Assembly: GCA_022447545.1 (NCBI GenBank)
Contig: JAKVBI010000020.1
Coordinates: 72,979 to 136,978, forward strand
Reading direction: 5' to 3'
DNA: 64,000 bases
Origin: Myxococcota bacterium
GTDB lineage: Bacteria; Myxococcota_A; UBA9160; SMWR01
Position numbers and translations under genes: made by a program. The notes beneath the pieces were generated by a model. It was not told the DNA's origin. It was given only the letters and a program-made list of their open reading frames with translations, and did not search any database. Positions 27,862-36,731 of this stretch are shown in pieces. The stretch's first letter is position 1. The number at the start of each line of letters is the position of its first letter.

Positions 27862-29562
27862 ATGCCCCTCTACGACACTGTCATTCGCAACGGGTTGATC
27901 GTCGACGGGACGGGAGCCCCCCGAATCCGGGGCGATCTCGCCATTTCGGCTGGACGCATTGCAGCACTGGGCCGCATTCCAGCCCACCAGGCCAAGCGTG
28001 AGATCGATGCCACGGGCTGTGTGGTGGCGCCGGGTTTCATCGATCTCCATACCCACTACGACGCCCAGATCTTTTGGGATCCCTATTGCAGTATGTCCGG
28101 TTGGCACGGTGTTACCTCGGTGATGATCGGAAATTGCGGCTTCGGGTTTGCCCCGGTGGCGCCGGATGCTCGTGATGCCGCCATGCAGTCGATGACACGG
28201 GTCGAGGCCATCCCCTATGAGACCATGAAGTCTTCCATGCCCTGGGATTGGGAGACCTTTCCCGAGTTTCTCGACAGCGTCGACCGACTCCCGAAAGCTG
28301 TCAACGTCCAAGCTCTGGCACCTCTGGCGCCAATGGTCATTGGCGCCCTGGGGTACGAGCGCGCCAAGGCGGGAGCCCTACCCGACGAGAAGGAACACGC
28401 CGAGTTGCTCCGCCTTCTCGGGGAGGCCCTGGACGCGGGTGCCGGTGGGTGGTCGACCCAATATCTTCCGCCCGATAGCGGCGTTGCGGTGCAAAAGGAC
28501 TTTGATGGGTCTCCCATGGTCACCGATGTCATGCATGAGGAGACGCTGCTCGCTCTCGCCGAGGCCATGGGGCGAACGGGTCGAGGGGTGATCCAGGTCA
28601 CGTTGGTGATGCGAGACCGAAAGGACAGTTTCGATCTCGAAGAGCGAATCGCCACGGCCAGCGGCCGCCCGCTGCTCCACAACGTGATCCTCGTATACGC
28701 AGGGAACGAGCGCTGGCATCAAGATGAGATCGCGTGGCTCGCGTCTTGTCGAGAGCGCGGTGTTCCGATCTACGGCCAGGCCGTCACCAACTGCTCGGGC
28801 TTCTGGTACGAATTCAGTGATTGGAATCTTTTCGATGAGATCCCCCAGTGGGCCGAGGCAACCACCGGAACCCATGAGGAGAAGTTGAGGAAACTCGCAG
28901 ATCCCGATCGCCGTCAGGGGCTGAGGGACCACCAACCCTACGTGGTGACCGTCCCCATTCCAGAGCATGTGATTACCGAGACTCGACTCGAGCAGAATGC
29001 GTCCTTCAAAGGGAAGACGGTGGGAGAGGCGGCGCAGATGTTGGGGGTCCACCCGGTAGATGCCATGCTCGACATCGCGGTTTCCGAGGATCTACGAACG
29101 GAATTCTATGGAGACCTTCCGAACCACGGTTATCACTGCTTGGACGAACTGTTGGCGGACTCGTCGGTTCTTCCAGGCGTTTCCGACGGCGGGGCCCACA
29201 TGAAGTTCACGACTCCAGGGCGATACACGACGGAGTTACTGGTTTCGAGTGTGAGGGATCGCGACTGGTTGACTCTGGAACAGGCTCACTGGCGCCTGTC
29301 GGGTTTGCCCGCACATTGTGCCGGCTTTCGCGACCGAGGCACCCTACGCATCGGGGCTCCGGCCGATGTCGTCGTCTACGATCTCGAACGCCTGGCAGTC
29401 CTACCCATGGAACGGGTGACCGACCTGCCGGCCGGCCAGTGGCGCCGCGTGCAGCGTGCGTGTGGCTACCGGCACGTGTTGGTCAACGGAGTGCCCACCA
29501 TCGAGGACGATCGGGAATTGAGCACGGCTCCCGGGCGGTTGCTGCGCCACGGATTGGGTTGA
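27862..29562 (+). CDS. D-aminoacylase-like amidohydrolase (paralogue 4)
   Basis: 566 residues. The ATG at 27862 preceded by CAGGAG is preferred over an upstream in-frame codon at 27724. Metal-site elements are H63/H65 (DLHTHYDAQ), Cys92 in IGNCGFG and SDGGAHMKF; the ATHxR/SHxK positions read VIQVTLVM and PLLHNVILV. It is the most divergent of the five, with a distinct middle region (VNVQALAPLAPMVIGALGYERA). It lies 96 bp upstream of an ACMSD-like amidohydrolase on the same strand. Substrate unknown. Confidence 0.85.
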   Translation: MPLYDTVIRNGLIVDGTGAPRIRGDLAISAGRIAALGRIPAHQAKREIDATGCVVAPGFIDLHTHYDAQIFWDPYCSMSGWHGVTSVMIGNCGFGFAPVAPDARDAAMQSMTRVEAIPYETMKSSMPWDWETFPEFLDSVDRLPKAVNVQALAPLAPMVIGALGYERAKAGALPDEKEHAELLRLLGEALDAGAGGWSTQYLPPDSGVAVQKDFDGSPMVTDVMHEETLLALAEAMGRTGRGVIQVTLVMRDRKDSFDLEERIATASGRPLLHNVILVYAGNERWHQDEIAWLASCRERGVPIYGQAVTNCSGFWYEFSDWNLFDEIPQWAEATTGTHEEKLRKLADPDRRQGLRDHQPYVVTVPIPEHVITETRLEQNASFKGKTVGEAAQMLGVHPVDAMLDIAVSEDLRTEFYGDLPNHGYHCLDELLADSSVLPGVSDGGAHMKFTTPGRYTTELLVSSVRDRDWLTLEQAHWRLSGLPAHCAGFRDRGTLRIGAPADVVVYDLERLAVLPMERVTDLPAGQWRRVQRACGYRHVLVNGVPTIEDDRELSTAPGRLLRHGLG

Positions 29563-29658
29563 GGGGGGGCTTGCTCCCCAGCCAGGTACGGTGCTGAAAA
29601 CGATCCGACGGCCTGGCTGGTGTTATTCTGCTCGGACCATCCCATTCCGGAGGACTCC

Positions 29659-30732
29659 ATGGCCGAGTACCGCGTGATCGATGCCGACGGACACTTCAAC
29701 GAGCCCGCCGAGATCTGGGGCGAGCGCCTCGAGTCGAAGTTCCACGCGGATGCACCGCGCTACGCCCGCGATACCCAAGGGCGGATGAGGCTCGTCATCG
29801 GAGGCGAGATGAAACGGGCAATCCCGATGCCCGAGGGGACGGTGCCCGGCCCGGGTGGCATGCGGTCTGGAGGCTACGACTCTGAGATTCGCTTGGCGGA
29901 CATGGACCGCGAGGGGATCGATGTCATGGTCATGTATCCCACCACGGGTCTCTTCTTCTACGGAATCGCGGACCTCGACCTCACCGCGGCGCTGTGCCGG
30001 GCCTACAACGACTGGGCTCATGAATTCTGCAGCGTGGCACCCGACCGTTTGGTCGCGCCGACGGTGCTTCCGCAGATGGATGTCTCTGCGTGTCTGCACG
30101 AGGTCGATCGCGCGGCCAAAGACCTATCCCTGGGCGGAGTGATGTTGCGCCCCAATCCGATTGGGGGGCGCACGCTCGACCACCCGGCCCTGGACCCGCT
30201 GTGGTCGCGCTTGGAGGAACTCGACGTTCCCGTGGTGTTGCACGAAGGTACGACTTCGGATGTCCCCCAGGTCGGGAACGACCGCTACGAGAACTTCATG
30301 TTCCGGCATATGATCACGCACCCTTTCGAGCAGCAGATGGCACTTCTTTCTCTGATCGCAGGGGGGGTTCTGGAGCGCCATCCTGGCCTGCGCGTGCTTT
30401 GCGTCGAAGCTGGAATCGGTTGGGTGCCGTATTGGATCGAGCGCATGGATCATCATCTGAAGGAGTGGGGCCACGCCAGTATTCCGCTCGAGTTGAGCGC
30501 CTCGGAGTACTTCGCCCGGCAGTGCTTCGTTTCCTCGGATGCCGAGGAGACGTTCATTCCTCAGGTGATCAGCGCCGTCGGGGACGAGAGCCTGTGCTTC
30601 TCCACCGACTACCCCCATCCCGACCACGAATTCGACGGAATCGTCGCGTCGCTTTCGAATCGCACGGACATCTCCGAGGAGTCGAAGCGTAAGATTCTAG
30701 GTGAGAATGCTGCGCGAGCCTTCGGTCTGTAG
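29659..30732 (+). CDS. Amidohydrolase_2 (ACMSD-like) family protein
   Basis: 357 residues. The N-terminus reads YRVIDADGHFNEP, the D-x-D-x-H version of the metal motif in this group. It has VVLHEGTTSD at barrel strand 5 and ends with the FSTDYPHPDHEFDG segment, whose Asp is a metal ligand. The family includes decarboxylases such as ACMSD and uracil- or resorcylate-type decarboxylases. ATG at 29659 follows CCGGAGGACT. It follows amidohydrolase 4 by 96 bp and converges on the thiolase across a strong hairpin. A second member is at 55725-56921. Confidence 0.86.
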   Translation: MAEYRVIDADGHFNEPAEIWGERLESKFHADAPRYARDTQGRMRLVIGGEMKRAIPMPEGTVPGPGGMRSGGYDSEIRLADMDREGIDVMVMYPTTGLFFYGIADLDLTAALCRAYNDWAHEFCSVAPDRLVAPTVLPQMDVSACLHEVDRAAKDLSLGGVMLRPNPIGGRTLDHPALDPLWSRLEELDVPVVLHEGTTSDVPQVGNDRYENFMFRHMITHPFEQQMALLSLIAGGVLERHPGLRVLCVEAGIGWVPYWIERMDHHLKEWGHASIPLELSASEYFARQCFVSSDAEETFIPQVISAVGDESLCFSTDYPHPDHEFDGIVASLSNRTDISEESKRKILGENAARAFGL

Positions 30733-30775
30733 AGCGAAGGTTTTTCAGGATCTCCGAGCGTCCCCAGAAATGAAT

Positions 30776-30804
30776 CGGGCGAGAGGCATGTCGCCTCTCG
30801 CCCG
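30776..30804. terminator. Bidirectional hairpin terminator
   Basis: CGGGCGAGAGGC (30776-30787) and GCCTCTCGCCCG (30793-30804) form a perfect 12-bp stem with a 5-base ATGTC loop, between the convergent stop codons of the amidohydrolase (30732) and thiolase (30839) genes. There is no T-run on either side, so it may work as an intrinsic terminator of the GC-rich type or as a transcript-end stabiliser. Confidence 0.75.
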
Positions 30805-30838
30805 AGTTCCAAATGGGGATGCGCCGACTCTTTGGCGA

Positions 30839-32044
30839 CTACAGACTGGATTTCTCCAGGATGTGCACGCCACAGGCCGAGGCGAGGCCGATCACGTGGG
30901 CAAGGCCCACCTTGGCTCCCTCGATCTGTCGGGGGCCTGCCTCGCCGCGGAGGTGATGGCAGATCTCCCAGATATTGGCGATGCCTGTGGCTGCGATGGG
31001 GTGGCCTTTGGACTGCAGGCCCCCGGAGACGTTGACCGGGGTCGACCCATCCCGGAAGGGTGCACCTGATTTGAAGAAGTCGACAGCGCCACCTTCTTCG
31101 CAGAGCATAAGGTTGTCGTAGTGGACGAGTTCCGCCGTGGCGAAGCAGTCGTGCAACTCGACCAGATCGAGATCCTCGGGTCCCACGCCAGCCTGCTCGT
31201 ATGCTTGTTTGGCAGCGTTGCGGGTCAAGGTGTTCACATCGGGCAGGACCTGGCAGGCCTCTTCGAACGGGTCGCTCGTGAGAATCGACGCCGAGATCTT
31301 GATGGCACGCCGTTGCTGTTCGAGGGAGAGGGTCTTGAGTTTGGATTCACTCACGACCACAGCGGCTGCCGCCCCGTCGCAATTGGCCGAGCACATGGGA
31401 CGCGTGTTCGGATAGGCGATCATGAGGTCTCCCATGATCTCTTCGAGCGTCATCTTCTTCGTGTAGGCGGCCAGAGGATTCAGGGTCGAGTGCCCGTGGT
31501 TCTTTTCTGAGATCTGTGCAAACAGCTCGAAGTTGGCACCTCCGTACCGGTGTCCGTACTCCATTCCGATCTGAGCGAAGACGCCGGGCATGGTCTCGGT
31601 GCCGATTCGTCCGTCCACCGCAGCAACGGCGCCGTAGCGGCCCGAGCGCTGCCAGGCTTCACCATCCTTGGCGCGGCTTCCACCTGCAAGCAGGCCCGCG
31701 CCTGCCAACTTCTCCACACCCACGGCGAGGCCGAAGTCGGACTCTCCCGCCTTGACGGACATACAGGCCACGCGAAGCGCAGTGGCACCAGTCGCGCAGG
31801 CATTGGACACGTTGTAGGCCGGAATTCCCGTCTGACCCGCCTGCTTCTGGATCATCTGGGCGATGGGGCCGGCTCCCCCCATGAGGTTGCCGGCGGCGAT
31901 GATGCCCATGTCTTCCATGGTCACGCCGCCGTCCTCGAGGGCAGCGAAGGTGGCTTCACACGCCAGGTCCAGCGTGTCGAGTTCCTTGTGTTTGCCAAAC
32001 TTGGTCATGTTGATGCCAAGGATGTAGACGTTTTCCGCGCTCAT
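30839..32044 (-). CDS. Thiolase / SCP-x-type lipid-transfer thiolase
   Basis: 401 residues, thiolase fold. Nucleophile Cys83 lies in NVSNACATGATAL, the second-half HDCFATAE segment holds the His typical of SCP-x thiolases, and GGLQSKGHPIAATG plus ASACGVHIL complete the active site. Members act on acyl-CoA or steroid-side-chain CoA, often together with a DUF35 OB-fold protein, and such a gene lies 48 bp upstream here, forming a two-gene unit. ATG at 32044 follows GGAGTG. It ends beside the convergent hairpin at 30776-30804. Confidence 0.9.
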   Translation of the reverse strand: MSAENVYILGINMTKFGKHKELDTLDLACEATFAALEDGGVTMEDMGIIAAGNLMGGAGPIAQMIQKQAGQTGIPAYNVSNACATGATALRVACMSVKAGESDFGLAVGVEKLAGAGLLAGGSRAKDGEAWQRSGRYGAVAAVDGRIGTETMPGVFAQIGMEYGHRYGGANFELFAQISEKNHGHSTLNPLAAYTKKMTLEEIMGDLMIAYPNTRPMCSANCDGAAAAVVVSESKLKTLSLEQQRRAIKISASILTSDPFEEACQVLPDVNTLTRNAAKQAYEQAGVGPEDLDLVELHDCFATAELVHYDNLMLCEEGGAVDFFKSGAPFRDGSTPVNVSGGLQSKGHPIAATGIANIWEICHHLRGEAGPRQIEGAKVGLAHVIGLASACGVHILEKSSL

Positions 32045-32092
32045 GATTCACTCCTGATGGGTTCGCAAAGGGTTATGGGTCGGTGACCTGCC

Positions 32093-32488
32093 TCAGGCGG
32101 CGGGTTCGAATCCAAAGTTGACGGCCTCGACGCCTTCACTATCGGTTCCAATGGGAAAGGTGGTCAGGCGCACCGGCATTCCGAGTTTCACATTCTCAGG
32201 ATCGGCCGGTGTATTGACGACATTGGCGCGTACGCTGGTTCCGTCGCAGTCGATGATGGCCGACACGTAAGGCACGTCGATGCCAGGCGCCGCGAAGGCT
32301 ACGATGGTGAAAGAGCGCACCACGCCCTGGGTGGCAACCTTTGCCTGCTTGAACTCGGTGCCCGAGCAGCTCGCGCAGGCGTTACGACGGTCGAAGAAGC
32401 GCGCGCCGCAAGCGGTGCACTCGTGGGCGACGAGATGCGGATCGTCGCCGAGGACCAGGTACTCGACGAAGGGGATTTGTTCGGCCAC
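32093..32488 (-). CDS. OB-fold nucleic-acid/acyl-CoA-binding protein, DUF35 (zinc ribbon)
   Basis: 131 residues: an N-terminal zinc ribbon with four Cys (CTACGARFFDRRNACASC, about 24-41) and a C-terminal OB-fold (GVVRSFTIVAFAAPGIDVPYVSAII). DUF35 proteins pair with SCP-x thiolases and some hydratases, apparently channelling acyl-CoA. GTG at 32488 follows AGGAGAACC. First gene of the unit with the thiolase. An upstream palindrome and a TATAGT box suggest its own regulated promoter. Confidence 0.88.
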   Translation of the reverse strand: MAEQIPFVEYLVLGDDPHLVAHECTACGARFFDRRNACASCSGTEFKQAKVATQGVVRSFTIVAFAAPGIDVPYVSAIIDCDGTSVRANVVNTPADPENVKLGMPVRLTTFPIGTDSEGVEAVNFGFEPAA

Positions 32489-32548
32489 AGGTTCTCCTCG
32501 GGAAGTGGGGGGGGCGCCTCATTCCGGAACGGGCGACCCGATTGGAAT

Positions 32549-32567
32549 GCAGAGGGGGTCCCTCTGC
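32549..32567. promoter_or_regulatory. Candidate operator palindrome for DUF35-thiolase unit
   Basis: GCAGAGGG (32549-32556) and CCCTCTGC (32560-32567) are a perfect 8-bp inverted repeat with a 3-base centre, 61-79 bp upstream of the DUF35 GTG start. A TATAGT box lies just upstream on the minus strand (32581-32576). The palindrome would overlap the first transcribed bases, where a TetR-type repressor commonly binds. No clear -35 element. Confidence 0.45.
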
Positions 32568-32575
32568 CGATCCAT

Positions 32576-32581
32576 ACTATA
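32576..32581 (-). promoter_or_regulatory. Possible -10 box for DUF35-thiolase unit
   Basis: TATAGT on the minus strand matches the sigma-70 -10 consensus in five of six positions and stands out in GC-rich sequence. The expected -35 position reads CCTGCT, which is poor, so an activator or non-housekeeping sigma factor would be needed. Confidence 0.3.
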
Positions 32582-32771
32582 CAGGGAAACTGGCGCAGAG
32601 CAGGGAATCCCCCACCGGCCCATGGGGACCGCCGCCCCGGGGTGCCCGGGGCCGAATCAGAAGAGGATTGAACCCGGAAGAGGTGACTTGGGGTCGCCAT
32701 CTGGTGGCCTGGCCCGCCTTGAGCGCCGTTTTTCGAGGCGTGCGCCCCTCGTTCCGGCCACAATAAATCTC

Positions 32772-33554
32772 ATGCCGACTCCTTTTCACTGGTTCTGCAT
32801 TGTGACCATCCTGGCGGTGACTTTCGCCGGTGGCTTCTATCCCCTTTCGCGCAGCCGCGATGCGTTGGAAGACGCGTTTCCCATGGGCGAGGCATTTTCC
32901 GCCGGCGTCTTCTTGGCGCTCTCACTCGTCATGATGCTTCCCTCTGCGAACCTGCTGCTGGGAAAAGCTTTTCCCGATGATGACTTTCCCCTGGCGCCCC
33001 TGATCGGTGTCACGGCCTTCCTGTTTCTGCTCGCGCTCTCGCATCTGGCCCGCAAAGTCGAAGACTCGGTGGAGGGTCGCACGAGTCCCACGGTGCCCGT
33101 CATCACGACCCTCATGATCGTCATTCCCTCGTTCTTTCTCGGCGCCGCTCTTGGGGTCAGCGCAACTGGCCAGGCGATCCTCATCTTCATTGCGATTCTT
33201 CTGCACAAATCTTCTGCGGCCTTCGCTCTGGCGCTCAAGATCGCTGCGAGTTCCCTCAGCAGGCCGTGGGTCTGGGTCGTGTTCAGCCTGTTCGCGTTCT
33301 CGACACCCACGGGAATCCTCATCGGCGGTGGCATCGCCAGCGCGTTGGAGCCGCGAACGATGATCTTGATCAAGGGGGTCGTTCTGGCCATGGCCTCGGG
33401 GACGTTTCTCTTCATGGCGACTCTTCACGACCTGCAGAGCACGGCTCTCATCCGTCGTTGCCGGACGGGACGGGGGTTCACGGCGATGTTGGCGGGGTTC
33501 TTGTTGACTGCGCTGGTGCGCTTGCTCATGGGAGAGGCCCACCACCTGGGTTGA
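32772..33554 (+). CDS. ZIP-family metal permease
   Basis: 260 residues, about eight transmembrane helices. The helix-4/5 region contains FIAILLHKSSAAFALALKI, the His-Lys form of the ZIP metal-transfer motif, and AFPMGEAFSAGVFLALSLVMMLPSA matches the N-terminal ZIP helix pair. Likely imports zinc or another divalent cation across the inner membrane. The ATG at 32772 was chosen because the upstream in-frame extension is polar and unlike the family; no good ribosome binding site is visible. Followed 63 bp later by a cupin gene. Confidence 0.8.
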   Translation: MPTPFHWFCIVTILAVTFAGGFYPLSRSRDALEDAFPMGEAFSAGVFLALSLVMMLPSANLLLGKAFPDDDFPLAPLIGVTAFLFLLALSHLARKVEDSVEGRTSPTVPVITTLMIVIPSFFLGAALGVSATGQAILIFIAILLHKSSAAFALALKIAASSLSRPWVWVVFSLFAFSTPTGILIGGGIASALEPRTMILIKGVVLAMASGTFLFMATLHDLQSTALIRRCRTGRGFTAMLAGFLLTALVRLLMGEAHHLG

Positions 33555-33617
33555 GGTCCGAAACACCGGAAGCGGGTGTTACGATGCTTTGCGCAACCCA
33601 TTCTCGAGGAGAATCTC

Positions 33618-34016
33618 ATGCCGCTCGACCCGGAAGAGATGCTGATCGACACGGATGCCCTGGAGTGGAAGCCGATGGGGGAGGGGGCCTGGGGGAAGGT
33701 GCTGCGTGTGTGCGCCGAAACGGGTAGCTGGACGGTCTTGCTCAAGCAGGCCGCTGGCACCTTCGTGCCTCCACACAAGCACCTCGGGCCCGCAGACTTC
33801 TATGTACTGAGCGGTGCAGTCGAGTACCGAGGGGGAGTCGCTCGGGCGGGCACCTTCGCGCGTGAGCCTCTCGGTGCTCTTCACGAGCGAACCTCGTTTT
33901 CCGAGGAGACCGTCTACCTGTTCACTGCGTACGGGCCTCTCGCCATGTTGGGGCCCGACGGAAACGTGGTGGGCGTCGTCGATGCCGAGGCCATGCAGGC
34001 CGTCGCCGACATGTGA
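33618..34016 (+). CDS. Cupin-domain protein (ChrR/anti-sigma cupin type)
   Basis: 132 residues forming a single cupin barrel. The metal-binding motif is VPPHKHLGPADFYVLSG, with a later His in LGALHERTSF. The pattern is like the ChrR or dihydroxyacetophenone-dioxygenase-like cupins. ATG at 33618 is supported by CGAGGAGAATCTC; an in-frame codon at 33576 is weaker. Lies 63 bp after the ZIP gene on the same strand and converges on amidohydrolase 5. Enzyme or sensor function unknown. Confidence 0.75.
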   Translation: MPLDPEEMLIDTDALEWKPMGEGAWGKVLRVCAETGSWTVLLKQAAGTFVPPHKHLGPADFYVLSGAVEYRGGVARAGTFAREPLGALHERTSFSEETVYLFTAYGPLAMLGPDGNVVGVVDAEAMQAVADM

Positions 34017-34079
34017 GGCCAGTCCGCCGTAGCCCAGCCGTTCTCCGGGTTTGGCGTCGGAGCTCGCCTTGGCATGAAA

Positions 34080-35738
34080 TCAAGCCAGTTCGGCAACCTC
34101 GCCCGGTCGGGCTTCCATGCCTTCATGGAGCGATTTCTCGTTCTCGCGAATGGGCGTTCCGTTCACCAGCAGGTGGGTCATCCCGCTGGGCTGGTCGGCG
34201 GTCAGCCGCTCGCAGTTGGCTGGGAAGTCGCGTACCCGGCGCAAGGGGCCCGAGTCGACGCTGTCCGGATCGAAGACCACTACGTCGGCCTTCATGCCCG
34301 GACGGATCTCCCCGCGGTCCTTGAAGCCAAAGAGCATGGCGGGTTCTTTGGCGAGCTTGTAGACGGCCCTCTCGAGGGGCATCAGTTCGTGATCTCGCAC
34401 CCACTTGCCCAGGAAGGTCGTCGGGTTCGGTGCGTCGCACAGCTGGCCGACGTGGGCGCCGCCATCGGACAGGCCGAGCACGCAGTCTTCGCGCTGCAAC
34501 AGGTAAGCGACTCCCTCGTCGTCGTCGTTGGCGACAATCTGCCGGAAACGAGTCTCGAGATTCTCGTCGAGGGAGAGGTCGCACAGCACGTCGATGGGCG
34601 AGGCGCCCCGCTCGGAGGCGAGGTCGGCAACGCTTCGGCCGATCAGTTCGCCGTGAACCGTGGTCTCGGCGACTTCGATGTTCTCCCAGCGCGCCGTCAA
34701 CGCTTGCTTTCCGGCCTGTTCCATGGCGGTCCGGCGCCACTCCGGATCGCGGTAGGCGGCCAGGCGATTCTCGCGCGGCTGGCTCATCAAGTTGGCAAAA
34801 CAATCTGACTGGTTGAGGAAGAAGGGGTCGGACATCTGGAACTGGAAGGTGAGCTTGCGCGGAGATACCTGGGGCCAGACGTTGGCGCCCTGAGCCCGCT
34901 GCTCGGTGTTGAGTTCGGCCATCGTCCGGTAGTTCACCCCATGGAAGGTCAACAGGGCGGCCCAGGTAAAGGGAACCCCCGTCTCGCGCTGAAGGGGGTA
35001 GAGGTCCGGGACGTTGCATTGATCGCCGGGGGCGACATGCACGACCCCCTTGCCAACTTCGCCCACCACCTTGCACAGGGCTTCGAACTCGCCCTTCTCC
35101 GCGAAGCGGCTCGGGATGGGGAGGCCGTTCATGCCACGGTGAGTGACGGCGAAACTCGTTGCGAGGCCGGCTGCACCGGCTAGCAGGGCCTCGCGCAGGG
35201 CTTCGCACATGCGCTGGATCTCGGCATCTGTCGCACCGCGCTCATAGGCGGCATCTCCCATACCGAACAGGCGCAGGGCCGTATGGCCCACATAGGCGTT
35301 GTAGTTGAGGATCGTGCCCCGGCGCCGAATCGAGTCCAGGTATTCGGGGAAGGTCTCGAAGTCCCAGGGGATTCCGACTTCCAGGGCCGAGACGTCCATG
35401 TCCTCTACGTTTTCGAGAGTCAGCGCGATGGTTTCCCGGTGCTCCGGGCGCGTGGGTGCGATGGAGAAACCGCAATTCCCACCGACGACCGTGGTAACGC
35501 CGTGGTAGCAGGAGGGCGTGAGTGCCGGGTCCCAGAAGACTTGGGCATCGTAATGGGTATGGATGTCGATGAAGCCCGGCGCCACCACCTGGCCCGAGGC
35601 GTCGAGTTCCCGGGCGCCGCTCAGTCCCGGACCGATTTCGGAGATGCGATCCCCGCTGATGGCCACGTCGGCGAGCTGGCCCGGTGCGCCGCTGCCGTCG
35701 ATCAGGGTTCCGCCTCGAATCACGATGTCATTTGCCAT
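34080..35738 (-). CDS. D-aminoacylase-like amidohydrolase (paralogue 5)
   Basis: 552 residues from the ATG at 35738, which has GGAAGGAGAAACCC upstream; an in-frame extension to 35996 is rejected because it lacks family similarity. H60/H62 (DIHTHYDAQ), Cys89 in GGNCGFS and SDGGAH are present; the ATHxR/SHxK positions read VVHVAPGD and PFTWAALLT. The HVAPGD His is displaced relative to the canonical one. It stands alone between a cupin and an HD-domain gene. Substrate unknown. Confidence 0.85.
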   Translation of the reverse strand: MANDIVIRGGTLIDGSGAPGQLADVAISGDRISEIGPGLSGARELDASGQVVAPGFIDIHTHYDAQVFWDPALTPSCYHGVTTVVGGNCGFSIAPTRPEHRETIALTLENVEDMDVSALEVGIPWDFETFPEYLDSIRRRGTILNYNAYVGHTALRLFGMGDAAYERGATDAEIQRMCEALREALLAGAAGLATSFAVTHRGMNGLPIPSRFAEKGEFEALCKVVGEVGKGVVHVAPGDQCNVPDLYPLQRETGVPFTWAALLTFHGVNYRTMAELNTEQRAQGANVWPQVSPRKLTFQFQMSDPFFLNQSDCFANLMSQPRENRLAAYRDPEWRRTAMEQAGKQALTARWENIEVAETTVHGELIGRSVADLASERGASPIDVLCDLSLDENLETRFRQIVANDDDEGVAYLLQREDCVLGLSDGGAHVGQLCDAPNPTTFLGKWVRDHELMPLERAVYKLAKEPAMLFGFKDRGEIRPGMKADVVVFDPDSVDSGPLRRVRDFPANCERLTADQPSGMTHLLVNGTPIRENEKSLHEGMEARPGEVAELA

Positions 35739-36025
35739 GGGTTTCTCCTTCCGAGCGGCAGTGTCGCCGGGGTCTACTCGCCACTCCAGTCTACCAGGCT
35801 TCTTCGAGTGTGATCTCGAGGCCTGTTCTGATGGCGCCGCGGGGTCCGAATCCGCGCTTTCTTGGCCCTCGCATCGGTAGTTTGGGATGCCCAGGGCGCT
35901 GATTTCTGAGAAAGGCCACCCAGGCTCGGCCGCGTGCCGTCCGCGGGCCACGGAACCTGGTGAGTGTTCGAGCAGGTATCGTAACCCGGGAGTCACGGAC
36001 AGGGATCAGGATGCGGGGGACGGAC

Positions 36026-36724
36026 ATGCACGATCGAGATGCATTGATGCGATTCATCGAAGGCAACGAGCGGCTGTCATCTCTGCTGGGCATCGTCGAG
36101 GCGCGCATGGACGACGACCCGGGTCACGATCTGGACCACTGTCTCCGGGTCGCTCTGTGGACCCTGCGCCTGGGCGCGGGGGAGTTCGATGACCAGCGCG
36201 CCGTAGCCGCAGCGCTGCTCCACGACATCGTGAACGTTCCCAAGAATTCACCAGAGCGTTCGCGCGCCAGCGAAAAGTGCGCCCAGGTGGCCCGGGAGGT
36301 CCTCGAGCCTCTGGGCTTCGGCTCCTCTGCCGTCCAGGAGATCTGTGATGCCATTCGTGACCACAGCTACAGCCGAGGGTCGGTCCCCACCTCGTCCCTG
36401 GGGCGCTGCCTCCAGGACGCCGACCGTCTCGAAGCGGTGGGGGCCATCGGGGTGATGAGGACCATTTCCACTGGGGTGCGAATGAATGCGGCTTACTTTC
36501 ACGGCACCGATCCCTGGGCGCGTGAGCGCCCCCTCGATGATGCCGCGTATTCGGTGGATCACTTCTACGCGAAGCTCTTGAGGCTGGCACCCAGTATGTT
36601 GACCGAGCGTGGCCGCGAAGAGGCCATCCGACGCAGTCGCTTCATGGAGGCGTTTCTGGCCCAACTCGGCGATGAGTTGGCCCAGCCGCCACCCCCTTCG
36701 CGCTACCCGGACTCCGGGAGCTGA
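36026..36724 (+). CDS. HD-domain metal-dependent phosphohydrolase
   Basis: 232 residues. The HD metal site is visible as GHDLDHCLRV (His), AALLHDIVN (His-Asp) and LQDADRLEAVG (Asp), with IRDHSYSRG between, as in YedJ/YfbR-like or uncharacterised HD hydrolases. ATG at 36026 follows GGGGGACGGAC; in-frame starts at 36011 and 35960 are possible. It converges on a crotonase 8 bp away. The 287-bp stretch before it (35739-36025) holds no gene or clear motif. Likely nucleotide or phosphoester substrate. Confidence 0.8.
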   Translation: MHDRDALMRFIEGNERLSSLLGIVEARMDDDPGHDLDHCLRVALWTLRLGAGEFDDQRAVAAALLHDIVNVPKNSPERSRASEKCAQVAREVLEPLGFGSSAVQEICDAIRDHSYSRGSVPTSSLGRCLQDADRLEAVGAIGVMRTISTGVRMNAAYFHGTDPWARERPLDDAAYSVDHFYAKLLRLAPSMLTERGREEAIRRSRFMEAFLAQLGDELAQPPPPSRYPDSGS

Positions 36725-36731
36725 ACGCGCA

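Noticed and set aside
35739-36025. Possible small genes in the 287-bp gap before the HD gene
   Set aside because: Open frames here lack ribosome binding sites and protein-like composition, so the gap is left empty.
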